A DNA stretch of 64,000 nt from Rhodoplanes serenus (GTDB lineage Bacteria; Pseudomonadota; Alphaproteobacteria; Rhizobiales; Xanthobacteraceae). The notes beneath the pieces are model-generated. The model saw only the letters and a program-made list of their open reading frames with translations, was not told where the DNA came from and made no database searches. Position numbers and translations under genes: made by a program. This document shows, one piece after another, positions 17,293 to 25,927 of the stretch. Location of the stretch: NCBI GenBank assembly GCA_009720755.1, contig WNKV01000012.1:1-64000 (forward strand), in the 5' to 3' direction. Every line of letters begins with the position of its first letter. Position 1 is the first letter of the stretch.

Positions 17293-18501
17293 TTACTTCC
17301 AGCGCGCGTTCTCGGAATCCCACACCTGGCCATCGAGATCGCGGGCGAGCGCCGCGATCAGCGCCTCGAACTCGATGGCGGCGCTCTCCTCGTCGCCGCC
17401 CTGGTAGCCGCTGGTGAAGGCGAGCCGCGAGTCCGCCGCCCGGTCGGCCGGCTCGACGCTCGATTCGCCGATCCAGATCACCAGGCCGTCGCCACCGGCC
17501 GGCGTCTCCGGGCCGACCAGCAGGGTCAGCTCGATCACCTCGGTGAGATCGAGGCCGCGCGCCGCCTGGTCGGGACGCTCCAGCTTGAGGGTCAGCTCGC
17601 GGGTGACGTCGTCCCACTGGCTCGACACCGGCTTGGCGCCGAGCGCCGTGCCGACCGCGGCGCCGATCCGCTCGGCCAGCGCGTCGGCCTTGAGGCTGCC
17701 GCTGTCGGTCCATGCCGCGGCTTTCACCCGCACCGAGCGCTCGATGCCGTAGGAGCCGCTGGTCCAGCCGGCTGCGACGACGCCCGGCATCGCCTGGAGC
17801 TTGGCGACCAGCGCGGCCGCCCGCTCCGGCGCCGTCTCGATCCGCACCGTCTGCCGGCCGCCGCGCAGGTCGGCGCAGCTCTGCACCAGGCTCGCATAGT
17901 CGACGCGCGCGCCCTGGCCGCGCAGGCTCTTCACCACGTCGAGGAAGCCGTCGCGCGACACCCGCACCGCGACGGCGATCGGCGACACCTCGGCGAAGTT
18001 CGCCGGTGCCGTCACGATCTCGTCCTCGGTCGACTGCTGGTCGCGGAACTCCGCCTCGCTCATGTCGCCGAGATCGCTCGCCGCGACCGTGAGGGTGGTG
18101 TCGCCGCGCGTGATGGTGCCTTCGAGCGCGAAGGTGTCGCCGGTCGCCCGGCGCGTCAGGCTCACCTTGACGGGGACCTGGTCGGGCTCGCTGTGGCCGC
18201 TGCCGACCAGCTTGCCGCCCTGCGGCTCCAGGGTGACGACGAAGCGATCCTTGCGGGCCGAGGTGGCGGAGACCGAATGGCAGACGTCGAGCACCGCCGA
18301 CGTCACCCGGCCGCCCTGGCGGGTCTCGCGCCAGATGGCGTCGCTCTGCAACGAGCCCATCAGCTCGCCGAAGATCGTGGTGTAGCGGACCGTGGCACCG
18401 GCCGGCGGGGCAGGGGGCTTGGCGCCGCCCTTGGCCTGCGACCAGGCCGGAACCGGCAGGGCGAGCATCAGGGACGCGGCGACGACGACGAGCGCACGCA
18501 T
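17293..18501 (-). CDS. Secreted protein of unknown function
   Basis: 402 residues with a clear Sec signal peptide MRALVVVAASLMLALPVPAWSQA; cleavage is expected after the AWSQA region. The rest is soluble and has two cysteines (VCHSVSATS and QSCADLRGG) and a long beta-rich pattern, with no motif that I recognise. ATG 18501 has GGAGG 5 bp upstream, so the longer in-frame start at 18717 is rejected. It is convergent with dctM (22 bp between stops), so it is not part of the TRAP operon. Confidence 0.75.
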   Translation of the reverse strand: MRALVVVAASLMLALPVPAWSQAKGGAKPPAPPAGATVRYTTIFGELMGSLQSDAIWRETRQGGRVTSAVLDVCHSVSATSARKDRFVVTLEPQGGKLVGSGHSEPDQVPVKVSLTRRATGDTFALEGTITRGDTTLTVAASDLGDMSEAEFRDQQSTEDEIVTAPANFAEVSPIAVAVRVSRDGFLDVVKSLRGQGARVDYASLVQSCADLRGGRQTVRIETAPERAAALVAKLQAMPGVVAAGWTSGSYGIERSVRVKAAAWTDSGSLKADALAERIGAAVGTALGAKPVSSQWDDVTRELTLKLERPDQAARGLDLTEVIELTLLVGPETPAGGDGLVIWIGESSVEPADRAADSRLAFTSGYQGGDEESAAIEFEALIAALARDLDGQVWDSENARWK

Positions 18502-18715
18502 GGAATCCTCCGGAGGGACGACGGCGACCGACCGCGCGGCCGCGCGGCGCCGTCGAGCAGCCGGGACGGCCGGCGCGCCGGCGGCGCTTGACCACAAGCA
18601 CGGGCTGCCGGCAAGAACAAGGCGCCTGTCGCTCTCCGTCCTCGTGCGGAGCGGCCGGGTGGCGATTGCCGGCGCGAGGCCGGGCCGCCGGTTCCCTCTC
18701 CGAACGGAGCATCCC

Positions 18716-19186
18716 ATGATCCGGCGTCGCGTGTCGTCGCTCCTGCGGTCCGCCGCGTCGTCCGCCCGGAGCGGGGGTGCCGCGGCCGTGCTCGCCGGGG
18801 TTGCGTTGGCCGGGGCTGCACTTCTGGCGCCGGCGATCGATCCGGCCCGGGCGCAGGCCGCCTTCCCGTACGGTCAGGAGCTGCGGATGGACACCGACCC
18901 GATGAAAGGGTCGAAGAAGATCCCGGTGATCGACATCGCCGACAACGGGCTCGCCGAGATCGAGCTGTGGTGCAATGCCGTCAAGGCGCGCCTGATCGTG
19001 GTCGGCGACACCGTCACGGTGCTGACCGGGCCGCGCACCGAGCGGCAATGCCCGCCCGAGCGGGCCCGCGGCGACGACGAGATGCTGGCCGCGCTCGGCC
19101 AGACCACCCACTGGCGCGTCGCCGACGATCTCCTGGTGCTCTCGGGCGGCCCGCGGGAGCTGCGCTTCCGCATGCAGCGCAACTGA
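18716..19186 (+). CDS. Secreted META/HslJ-like domain protein
   Basis: 156 residues. The N-terminus has RRR followed by a hydrophobic stretch ending PARAQA, a probable signal peptide (to about residue 47). The mature part ends in MLAALGQTTHWRVADDLLVLSGGPRELRFRM, which resembles the close of META (HslJ) domains, where a small residual beta-barrel ends in a W-x-D-x-L-x-L-x-G pattern. Two cysteines (LWCNAV and RQCPPE) could form a disulfide in the periplasm. It is divergent from the preceding secreted protein gene, sharing a 214-bp intergenic region. GGAG precedes ATG 18716. Confidence 0.65.
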   Translation: MIRRRVSSLLRSAASSARSGGAAAVLAGVALAGAALLAPAIDPARAQAAFPYGQELRMDTDPMKGSKKIPVIDIADNGLAEIELWCNAVKARLIVVGDTVTVLTGPRTERQCPPERARGDDEMLAALGQTTHWRVADDLLVLSGGPRELRFRMQRN

Positions 19187-19288
19187 GCGCTACTCGACTG
19201 GCGCTCGTATCCCGGGCGCGATGCGACGCGACGCGCAGCGTCGTGGTGCGTCGCAGACCCGGGACCCAGGAGCGCCCGAGGATGCGCG

Positions 19289-20785
19289 CTACAGCCCGAG
19301 CTTCGGCCACAGGGCGTCGACGCGGGCGATCAGCTCCGGCGTCGCCTTGAGAACCTTGCCCCATTCGCGGTGGGTCTCGCTGCCGATCTTGTTGGTGGCG
19401 TCGATGCCGAGCTTGCCGCCGAGGCCGGACTCCGGTGAGGCGAAGTCGAGATAGTCGATCGGCGTGCGGCCGATCACCGTGAGGTCGCGCGACGGGTCGG
19501 CGCGCGTGGCGATCGCCCAGGCGACATCGTCCCAGCTCTTCGGATCGACGTCGTCGTCCACCACCACGATCAGCTTGGTGTAGGAGAACTGCGGCAGCAT
19601 CCCCCACAGGCCCATCATGATGCGCTGGGCGTGGCCGGGATAGCGCTTGCGGATCGAGATGATCGCCATCCGGTACGAGCAGGCGTGCGGCGGCAGCCAG
19701 ACGTCGACGATCTCCGGGAAGGCGCGCCGCACGATCGGCAGGAACAATTCGTTGAAGGTGGCGCCGAGCACCGCCGGCTCGTCCGGCGCTCGCCCCGTGA
19801 AGGTGGAGAGATACAGCGGGTCGCGCCGCGTGGTGATCGCGGTGACACGCATCACCGGGAAGGGCTCGACCGAATTGTAGTAGCCGGTGTGGTCGCCGAA
19901 CGGGCCTTCCGGCGCCGTCTCGGTGGCGGACACGAAGCCCTCCAGCACGATCTCGGCATCGGCCGGCACCATCAGGGGCACCGTGCGGGCCGGCGCGAGG
20001 CGCGGCCGGGCGCCGCGCAGCAGGCCGGAGAAGCGCACCTCCGACAGCGTCTCCGGCAGCGGCAGCACGGCGGCCAGCATGGTGGCCGGATCGGTGCCGA
20101 TCGCCACCGCGACCGGCGTGTCCTGGCCGCGCGCCGCCCACTGGGCGTGGTGCTTGGCGCCGCCGCGATGGTGCAGCCAGCGCATGATGGCGCGGTCGCG
20201 GCCGAGCACCTGCATGCGGTAGATGCCGAGATTGTAGCCGGCGACCGCCTCGCTGTCGGGCGGCCGCGTCACCACCACGGGCCAGGTGATCAGCGGGCCG
20301 GCCTCGCCGGGCCAGCAGGTCTGCACCGGCAGGGCGCCGAGATCGACGTCGGTGCCGGTCCGCACCTCGGCCTGGCAGGGCGGGCGATCGACGGTCTCCG
20401 AGCGGGTGTTGAGGGCGGCCTTGAGGATCGGCCAGCGCGAGAGGGCGTCGCGCAAGCCCTCGACCGGCTGCGGCTCGCGCAGCGAGGCCAGCACCTCGCC
20501 GAGCTCCGCGAGGCGCTCGGGCCGGATGCCGAGCCCGGCGGCGACGCGGGTGCGGGTGCCGAACAGGTTGATCACCGCCGGCACCGGCAGCAGCCGGCCG
20601 TCGGCGGCGCGCGGCCGCTCGAAGACGAGCGCCGGACCGTCGCGGCCGATCACCCGGCGGTGGATCTCCGCCATGTCGTGGACGATGTCGACCGGCTCGG
20701 CGACGCGGGCGAGATCGCCGGCCGCGTCGAGATGGCGCAGGAAGTCGCGCAGGTCGCGGAAGGGCGGAAAATCGCGGATCGGCAC
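19289..20785 (-). CDS. ubiD: UbiD-family decarboxylase (3-polyprenyl-4-hydroxybenzoate decarboxylase)
   Basis: 498 residues; prenylated-FMN-dependent decarboxylase. NLGIYRMQVLGRDRAIMRW (prFMN and metal region), HHRGGAKHH, and EGPFGDHTGYYN carry the conserved Glu/Asp catalytic set, and the C-terminal half has TFNELFLPI and MGLWGMLPQFSYTK. In ubiquinone synthesis it removes the carboxyl group of polyprenyl-4-hydroxybenzoate. The divergent position against ubiTUV supports this role over the many other UbiD substrates. A UbiX partner that makes prFMN is not in the window. Confidence 0.88.
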   Translation of the reverse strand: MPIRDFPPFRDLRDFLRHLDAAGDLARVAEPVDIVHDMAEIHRRVIGRDGPALVFERPRAADGRLLPVPAVINLFGTRTRVAAGLGIRPERLAELGEVLASLREPQPVEGLRDALSRWPILKAALNTRSETVDRPPCQAEVRTGTDVDLGALPVQTCWPGEAGPLITWPVVVTRPPDSEAVAGYNLGIYRMQVLGRDRAIMRWLHHRGGAKHHAQWAARGQDTPVAVAIGTDPATMLAAVLPLPETLSEVRFSGLLRGARPRLAPARTVPLMVPADAEIVLEGFVSATETAPEGPFGDHTGYYNSVEPFPVMRVTAITTRRDPLYLSTFTGRAPDEPAVLGATFNELFLPIVRRAFPEIVDVWLPPHACSYRMAIISIRKRYPGHAQRIMMGLWGMLPQFSYTKLIVVVDDDVDPKSWDDVAWAIATRADPSRDLTVIGRTPIDYLDFASPESGLGGKLGIDATNKIGSETHREWGKVLKATPELIARVDALWPKLGL

Positions 20786-20860
20786 GGCAACTCCTGACGC
20801 CGCTCGGGGGCTGCGGCCGGGGTCCCGGCCGCCCGGCGGGGGATCAAGGGCGTCGAGGTG

Positions 20861-20884
20861 TCAAGCGTCCTTGATATAGGACAA
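20861..20884. promoter_or_regulatory. Candidate operator and FNR-like half-site in the ubiD/ubiT divergent region
   Basis: TCAAG-CGTC-CTTGA (20861-20874) is a perfect 14-nt inverted repeat. Overlapping it, TTGAT-ATAG-GACAA (20871-20884) has one perfect and one weak half of the FNR/FixK box TTGAT-N4-ATCAA. The site lies 38 bp before ubiT and 76 bp before ubiD in a 136-bp divergent region. Anaerobic control would suit the O2-independent pathway, but the second half-site is poor. Confidence 0.4.
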
Positions 20885-20921
20885 AGTCGCAGCCGGTCCG
20901 AACCGATAACCAAGGTGCTCC

Positions 20922-21476
20922 ATGTCGACCAACTCAGCCACAGTTCCGGAGCTTCCGGCCGCCCTGTCGTTCGGCCTGCGGCCCCTGCCGCTCGCGCCGC
21001 TCGCCGCGGCGCTGGATCTCGTCGTCAAGTCGGCGGCCCGCCGGCATCCCGCCATGTTCGCCCGCCTTGGCGACCAGGCCGGCAAGCGGTTCCTCATCGA
21101 GCCGACCGACCTGCCCTTCGTCGTGGTGATGACGCCGCGCCCGGACGATCCCGAGGTGCAGGTGGTGCGTCCCGGCGAGGAGCCGGCGACCGACGCTCGC
21201 ATCGCCGGGCCGCTCGCCGCGCTCGTCGGCCTCGTCCACGGCGCCTATGACGGCGACGCGCTGTTCTTCTCGCGCGACCTGACCGTCGAGGGCGACATGT
21301 CGGCCGTGGTGGCGCTGCGCAACGCGCTCGACGACGCCGAGATCGACCTCGTGGCGGAGGCCGCCGCTGTGCTCGGGCCGCTGGCCCAGCCGGCCGAGAC
21401 GGTCGGCCGCATCGCCGCCTCGCTCGCCGAGCGCATCACCGGCATCGCCTTCGCCCGCCCACGGAGCGGTTCATGA
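20922..21476 (+). CDS. ubiT: UbiT, SCP2-domain accessory factor of O2-independent ubiquinone synthesis
   Basis: 184 residues with an SCP2-like lipid-binding fold (IEPTDLPFVVVMTPRP, DARIAGPLAALVGLVHGAYDGDALFFSRDLTVEGDMSA is spread over about 60-130). UbiT binds the hydrophobic ubiquinone precursors for the UbiUV hydroxylation steps. The order ubiT-ubiU-ubiV with ATGA (21473) and GTGA (22504) overlaps makes a tightly coupled operon, which is the main support for the name. Confidence 0.85.
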   Translation: MSTNSATVPELPAALSFGLRPLPLAPLAAALDLVVKSAARRHPAMFARLGDQAGKRFLIEPTDLPFVVVMTPRPDDPEVQVVRPGEEPATDARIAGPLAALVGLVHGAYDGDALFFSRDLTVEGDMSAVVALRNALDDAEIDLVAEAAAVLGPLAQPAETVGRIAASLAERITGIAFARPRSGS

Positions 21477-22507
21477 CGACGACATACACGGCGCCGGCCC
21501 CCAGCGCCGCCTGGAAGCCGAAGGGCCGGCTCGAGCTGGTCTGCCCGGCCGGCACCCCGGCCGCCATGCGGGCCGCCATCGAGGCGGGCGCCGACTCGGT
21601 CTATTGCGGCTTCGCCGACGAGACCAACGCGCGCAACTTCCCCGGTCTCAACTTCAGCCCGGCCGAGATGGCGGAAGGCGTCGCCCACGCCCACAAGCGC
21701 GGCGTCAAGGTGCTGGTCGCGGTGAACACCTTCCCGCGCGCCGGCGAGCCGGCCGCCTGGCATCGTGCCATCGACACCATCGCGGAGTGCGGCGGTGATG
21801 CGGCGATCGTCGCCGACATCGGGCTGCTCGACTACGCGGCCGAGAAGCATCCGCGGCTGCGGCTGCACCTCTCGGTGCAGGCGGCCGCCGCCAACCCGGA
21901 GGCGATCGGCTTCTATGTCGAGCGCTTCGGCGTCAAGCGGGTGGTGCTGCCGCGCGTCCTCACCGTCGCCGAGATCGCCGCGCTCAACCGCGAGATCGCC
22001 TGCGAGACCGAGGTGTTCGTGTTCGGCGGGCTGTGCGTGATGGCGGAGGGGCGCTGCTCGCTGTCGTCCTACGCCACCGGCTGCTCGCCCAACATGAACG
22101 GGGTGTGCTCGCCGCCGAGCCACATCACCTACGCGCAGGAGCGCGGCGAGTTCGTGTCGCGGCTCGGCGAGTTCCTGATCAACAAGGTGCCGGGCGGCCA
22201 GCCGATGCCCTATCCGACCCTGTGCAAAGGCCGGTTCAGCGCCAACGGCGAGACCGCCCACATCTTCGAGGACCCGGCGAGCCTGGACGCCAGCCTGCTG
22301 ATCCCGCCGCTCGCCGATGCCGGCGTGACGGCGCTCAAGATCGAGGGCCGGCAGCGCAGCCGCAGCTACACCGACGCCGTGGTGCGGGCGCTGCGCGGGG
22401 CGCTCGATGCGCATGCCCGCGGCCTGCCGATCGACAGCCGCCCGTTGATGGCGCTCTCCGAGGGCGCCTCGACGACCCGCGGCGCCTACCAGAAGACGTG
22501 GCGGTGA
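21473..22507 (+). CDS. ubiU: UbiU, U32-family Fe-S protein for anaerobic ubiquinone hydroxylation
   Basis: 344 residues, peptidase U32-like. LELVCPAGTPAAMRAAIEAGADSVYCG opens the barrel. The cluster cysteines are visible as C188 and C195 (GLCVMAEGRC), C204 (ATGCSPN) and one near 251 (PTLCKGRF), giving the four ligands known for the [4Fe-4S] cluster of UbiU. UbiU and UbiV form a heterodimer that hydroxylates the ring with prephenate as oxygen donor instead of O2. It begins in an ATGA overlap with ubiT and ends in a GTGA overlap with ubiV. An extra Cys (C212, GVCSPP) lies nearby. Confidence 0.92.
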   Translation: MTTTYTAPAPSAAWKPKGRLELVCPAGTPAAMRAAIEAGADSVYCGFADETNARNFPGLNFSPAEMAEGVAHAHKRGVKVLVAVNTFPRAGEPAAWHRAIDTIAECGGDAAIVADIGLLDYAAEKHPRLRLHLSVQAAAANPEAIGFYVERFGVKRVVLPRVLTVAEIAALNREIACETEVFVFGGLCVMAEGRCSLSSYATGCSPNMNGVCSPPSHITYAQERGEFVSRLGEFLINKVPGGQPMPYPTLCKGRFSANGETAHIFEDPASLDASLLIPPLADAGVTALKIEGRQRSRSYTDAVVRALRGALDAHARGLPIDSRPLMALSEGASTTRGAYQKTWR

Positions 22508-23472
22508 AGGTTCCGGCGGTGATGGTTTCGGTGGTGAACGAGATGGCGACCAACGGCGCCGACGACGCGCGGAACACCCTGACGCTCGGGCCGCTCCTGT
22601 TCAACTGGTCGCCCGAGCAGTGGCGCGACTACCATCACCGCATCGCCGACGAGGCGCCGGTCGAGCGCGTCTGCGTCGGCGAGGTGGTGTGCTCCAAGCG
22701 GCTGCCGTTCTACGAGGACGACATTCCGGGCGTGATCGAGCGGTTGCAACGCGGCGGCAAGACCGTCGTGCTCTCGTCGCTGGCGCTGCCGACCACGGCG
22801 CGCGAGCGCGGCATGATCCGCGACCTCGTCGCCATGCCGGGCGTGGTGGTGGAGGCCAACGACGTCTCCGCCTGCGGGCCGCTCGCCGGCCGGCCGCATG
22901 CCATCGGGCCGCTCATCAACGTCTACAACGAGGGCACGCTCGCCTTCATGGAGAAGCAGGGGGCCGTGCTGGTCTGCCTGCCGCCTGAGCTGCCGCTCGC
23001 CGCCATCGGGGCGCTCGCCGGTGCGGCACGCACCGCCGTCGTCGAGACCTGGGCGTTCGGCCGGGCGCCGCTCGCCATCTCGGCGCGCTGCTATCACGCG
23101 CGCGTCCACGGGCTCGCCAAGGACTCCTGCCAGTTCATCTGCAACCAGGACCCCGACGGCCTGGCGGTCGACACCCTGGAGGGCAAGGAGTTCCTGTCGG
23201 TCAACGGCGTGCAGACCCTGAGCCGGACCGTGGTCAATCACGTCGCCGATCTCGGCACGCTGACGGCGCGCGGCGTGCGTGCCTTCCGGCTGTCGCCGCA
23301 TACCTGCGACATGGTGGCGGTGGCGCAGGTGTTCCGCGACGTGCTCGACGGCGCCATCACCGGCGCCGAGGGCGAGGCCCGCATCGCCGCCCTGATGCCG
23401 GGCGCCATCTTCGCCAACGGCTTCCTGCACGGCCGGCCCGGCCACCAGCGCGTCGCCGCCGCGGCCGGGTAG
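22504..23472 (+). CDS. ubiV: UbiV, partner of UbiU
   Basis: 322 residues, U32-like. TLGPLLFNWSPEQWRDYHHRIA is the typical start. The cysteine set CVGEVVCSKR, ARCYHARVHGLAKDSCQFIC is consistent with the second [4Fe-4S] cluster. GTG 22504 overlaps the ubiU stop in GTGA; an ATG 18 bp later (22522) is an alternative. It completes the ubiTUV operon for O2-independent ring hydroxylation. Confidence 0.92.
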   Translation: MKVPAVMVSVVNEMATNGADDARNTLTLGPLLFNWSPEQWRDYHHRIADEAPVERVCVGEVVCSKRLPFYEDDIPGVIERLQRGGKTVVLSSLALPTTARERGMIRDLVAMPGVVVEANDVSACGPLAGRPHAIGPLINVYNEGTLAFMEKQGAVLVCLPPELPLAAIGALAGAARTAVVETWAFGRAPLAISARCYHARVHGLAKDSCQFICNQDPDGLAVDTLEGKEFLSVNGVQTLSRTVVNHVADLGTLTARGVRAFRLSPHTCDMVAVAQVFRDVLDGAITGAEGEARIAALMPGAIFANGFLHGRPGHQRVAAAAG

Positions 23473-23561
23473 GGCGCCGTTCGACCTCGGTGAATTTTGG
23501 TTGGCGAGGCGCTCCTGCGGAGTGTTCTCCCATGGGGAGAAGCGGGCCGCCGCCGCGCGAT

Positions 23562-23993
23562 CTACCCCTTCTTCGGCAGCGCCACGATCATGTCGAGCTC
23601 GACCCGGGCGCCGGGCGACGAGAGCTGATTGATGCACACCATGGTGCTGGCCGGCCGCCAGTCGCCGAAATAGCTCCGCATGGTCTTGTGCATGCCGTCG
23701 CCGTCGCGGATGTCGGTCAGGTACTTGGTGACCTTGACGACGTCCGTCCAGCTCGCGCCGACATGATCGAGGATCGACTTGATCGCCTCCATGGCGTTCC
23801 GCGTCTGCTCCTCGATGGAGTGCGGGTGGACGTGCTCCTCGTCGCGGTGCGGATGGTCGTGATAGAGCGGCGACGCCGTGGCGCCCGAGATGAACATCAG
23901 GTCGCAGGCGCCGACGATGTGGACGGCCGGCGCATAGGGCATCTTGTGGGCCTGTGACGGGTCCGGATGGATCGACTTCAGCTCGAACGTCAT
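23562..23993 (-). CDS. RidA/YjgF-family protein
   Basis: 143 residues. The Rid pattern is visible: FISGATASPLY, EEQTRNAMEAIKSILDHVGASWTDVVKVTKYLTD and RPASTMVCINQLSSPGARVELDMIVALP, although the exact enamine-deaminase Arg context is SPGARVELD rather than the archetypal AxVExxxVA, so it is probably a Rid subfamily paralogue. An unusual insert rich in His and acidic residues (YHDHPHRDEEHVHPHS) lies near 44-59. It is 39 bp downstream of the ABC permease on the same strand and may be co-transcribed. Confidence 0.85.
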   Translation of the reverse strand: MTFELKSIHPDPSQAHKMPYAPAVHIVGACDLMFISGATASPLYHDHPHRDEEHVHPHSIEEQTRNAMEAIKSILDHVGASWTDVVKVTKYLTDIRDGDGMHKTMRSYFGDWRPASTMVCINQLSSPGARVELDMIVALPKKG

Positions 23994-24032
23994 GGGCGGC
24001 TCCGCTGCTTCTTCCGATCGTGAGAGTGTGGG

Positions 24033-24863
24033 TCAGTTGACGCGCCAGTGGCCGAGACGGACGTCGATCATGTCCTGGGCCTTGGTGACCATGATGCCGA
24101 GCGTGGCGAGCACGATCAGCACCGCGAACACCTGCTCGGTCTCCAGCACCTGGCCGGCGAGATAGAGCCGTGCGCCGAGCCCGACCTTGCCGACCACCAT
24201 CTCGGCCGCCACCACCAGGATGATGGAGACGCCGAGGCCGAGCCGGATGCCGGCGAAGATCGACGGGATGGCGCTCGGCAGCAGCACCATGCGGATGATC
24301 TGGCGACGCGAGGCGCCGAGGTCGCGGGCCGCCAGGACGAGCCCCTGATCACACTGGCCGATGCCCAGCACCGTGTTGATGACGATCGGGAAGAAGGCGC
24401 CCAGCATGCTGATGGTGAGCATGAACGGGCCGCCGGTGCCGAGCCAGATGATCAGCAACGGAATCAGCGTCACCTTGGGCAGCGGATAGAGCGCCGCGAT
24501 GAACGTGTCGGCGACGGCGCGCACCCGCTCCGAGGTGGCCATCCAGACGCCGAGCGCGACGCCGAGGCCGAGCGCGAGGAAGAAGCCGCCGAAGATCCGG
24601 GACAGCGTCGCGATCAGATCCGACGTCAGGCCGCCGGTGCGGAACATCTCGAACAGCGCGACGACGATGCGGCTCGGCCGCGGCAGGTAGATCGGGTTGA
24701 GCGCGAGCGCGATCACCGCGAGCTCCCAGCCGGCCAGCACGATCACCACCGAGAGCCAGCTCAGCACGCGCGGCTCGCCGAGCCGCGCCAGAAGGCTCCG
24801 CGCCGGCGTGCTCTGCACAGACGGGCCGGTGACGGCGGGCGGCGCGGACGGCTGGTGGGTCAC
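24033..24863 (-). CDS. ABC transporter permease, NitT/TauT (SsuC/TauC-like) class
   Basis: 276 residues with six membrane segments and the EAA loop region ASRRQIIRMVLLPSAIPSIFAGIRLGLG. ALYPLPKVTLIPLLIIWLG is a strong signature of the nitrate/sulfonate/taurine permease class. The GTG start at 24863 overlaps the ATPase stop (GTGA), so the two are coupled. With the ATPase and the solute-binding protein on the other side of marR it forms an importer; the substrate is unknown. Confidence 0.9.
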   Translation of the reverse strand: MTHQPSAPPAVTGPSVQSTPARSLLARLGEPRVLSWLSVVIVLAGWELAVIALALNPIYLPRPSRIVVALFEMFRTGGLTSDLIATLSRIFGGFFLALGLGVALGVWMATSERVRAVADTFIAALYPLPKVTLIPLLIIWLGTGGPFMLTISMLGAFFPIVINTVLGIGQCDQGLVLAARDLGASRRQIIRMVLLPSAIPSIFAGIRLGLGVSIILVVAAEMVVGKVGLGARLYLAGQVLETEQVFAVLIVLATLGIMVTKAQDMIDVRLGHWRVN

Positions 24864-25726
24864 GCGCCGCCTCCCTCGGTGGCCATGGCGCGGATCACCT
24901 CCTGGCGCAGCAGCCCGTAGATGTGATCGAACAGCGCCGCGAAGCGGGGATCGCGCGTCGTCGCCATGCTGCGGGGGCGCGGCAGATCGACCGCGATCTC
25001 GGCGGCGATGCGGCCGGGCCGCGCCGTCATCACCAGGATGGTGTCGGCGAGCAGCACCGCTTCCTCGATCGAGTGGGTGACGAGAATCGCGGTGGTGCCG
25101 CTGGTCTCCACCAGCGCGGCGAGCTGCTCCTGGAGCACCAGGCGGGTCTGCGCATCGAGAGCGCCGAATGGCTCGTCGAGCAGCAGCAGCTCGGGCTCCA
25201 TCACCAGCGCGCGGGCGAGGCCGACCCGCTGACGCATGCCGCCGGAGAGCTGGCGCGGGTACTTCCGCTCGAAGCCGGCGAGGTCGACCTTGGCGAGGGC
25301 AGCGCGGGCGCGCGCCTCGCGCTCGGCCCGTCCCACGCCGGCGACTTCGAGCCCGAAGGCGACATTGTCCAGGATGGTGCGCCACGGAAACAGATTGAAG
25401 GCCTGCCACACGGTGGTCATGTGGGGTGTGGAGTGGGGCGCCTTGTGCGGTGCATCACCTGGGCCGGCGACGAAGCGCAGCCGTCCGTGCGTCGGCGCCA
25501 GAAAGCCGCGGATGATCTGAAGAAGCGTGCTCTTGCCGCAGCCGCTCGGCCCGATGATGGCGGTGACCGCGCCGGGGGCGAAGTGGCAGCTCACGTCGGC
25601 GAGCGCCACCGTGGGCTCGCCCGACCGCGACGGGAAGACGAGGCCGACCTGCTCGACCGCGACGGTGGTGGCGACCGCGCCGGTGCTGGCGGCCGGGACG
25701 GCGGCGGCTGTACCGACAGGAGGCAT
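24860..25726 (-). CDS. ABC transporter ATP-binding protein, NitT/TauT class
   Basis: 288 residues. IIGPSGCGKSTLL (Walker A, near 59), a VWQAFNLFPWRTILDNV Q-loop, LSGGMRQRVGLARAL (signature), LLLLDEPFGALD (Walker B) and THSIEEAVLLAD (H-loop) are all present. An insert rich in Pro/His (GDAPHKAPHSTPHMT) sits before the Q-loop. It drives the downstream permease. A 201-bp gap separates it from the divergent marR gene, where the MarR operator lies. Confidence 0.92.
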   Translation of the reverse strand: MPPVGTAAAVPAASTGAVATTVAVEQVGLVFPSRSGEPTVALADVSCHFAPGAVTAIIGPSGCGKSTLLQIIRGFLAPTHGRLRFVAGPGDAPHKAPHSTPHMTTVWQAFNLFPWRTILDNVAFGLEVAGVGRAEREARARAALAKVDLAGFERKYPRQLSGGMRQRVGLARALVMEPELLLLDEPFGALDAQTRLVLQEQLAALVETSGTTAILVTHSIEEAVLLADTILVMTARPGRIAAEIAVDLPRPRSMATTRDPRFAALFDHIYGLLRQEVIRAMATEGGGA

Positions 25727-25883
25727 CGTCGCGGCGGTCTCCGGTGGCGGTCGCGGGGATGGCGCGTGGTCTTTCGACCGACGCCTCGGTCGTCAACGGA
25801 ACGGTTCGGCAGATCGTGTCGTCGAGGTGAATTCTCTGCGTAAGTTCTCTGCGTGCTTGCGCCGAGGACTTTCAGGACGGCCC

Positions 25884-25927
25884 TTGTCAGGAAAGGGTGC
25901 GGCCGTGTTATCTTGATGTCAAGATAA
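25884..25927 (+). promoter_or_regulatory. marR promoter and perfect MarR-type operator
   Basis: TTGTCA (25884-25889) and TTATCT (25908-25913) are 18 bp apart, a good sigma-70 pattern. The -10 lies inside a perfect inverted repeat: TTATCTTGA (25908-25916), TG, TCAAGATAA (25919-25927). A repressor bound there would block the promoter, which is classic MarR autoregulation. The palindrome touches the first possible start codon at 25928. Confidence 0.7.

Noticed and set aside
20861..20874. TCAAG-N4-CTTGA as an FNR box
   Set aside because: FNR half-sites face the other way (TTGAT-N4-ATCAA). Only the overlapping TTGAT-ATAG-GACAA resembles FNR, and its right half is weak.
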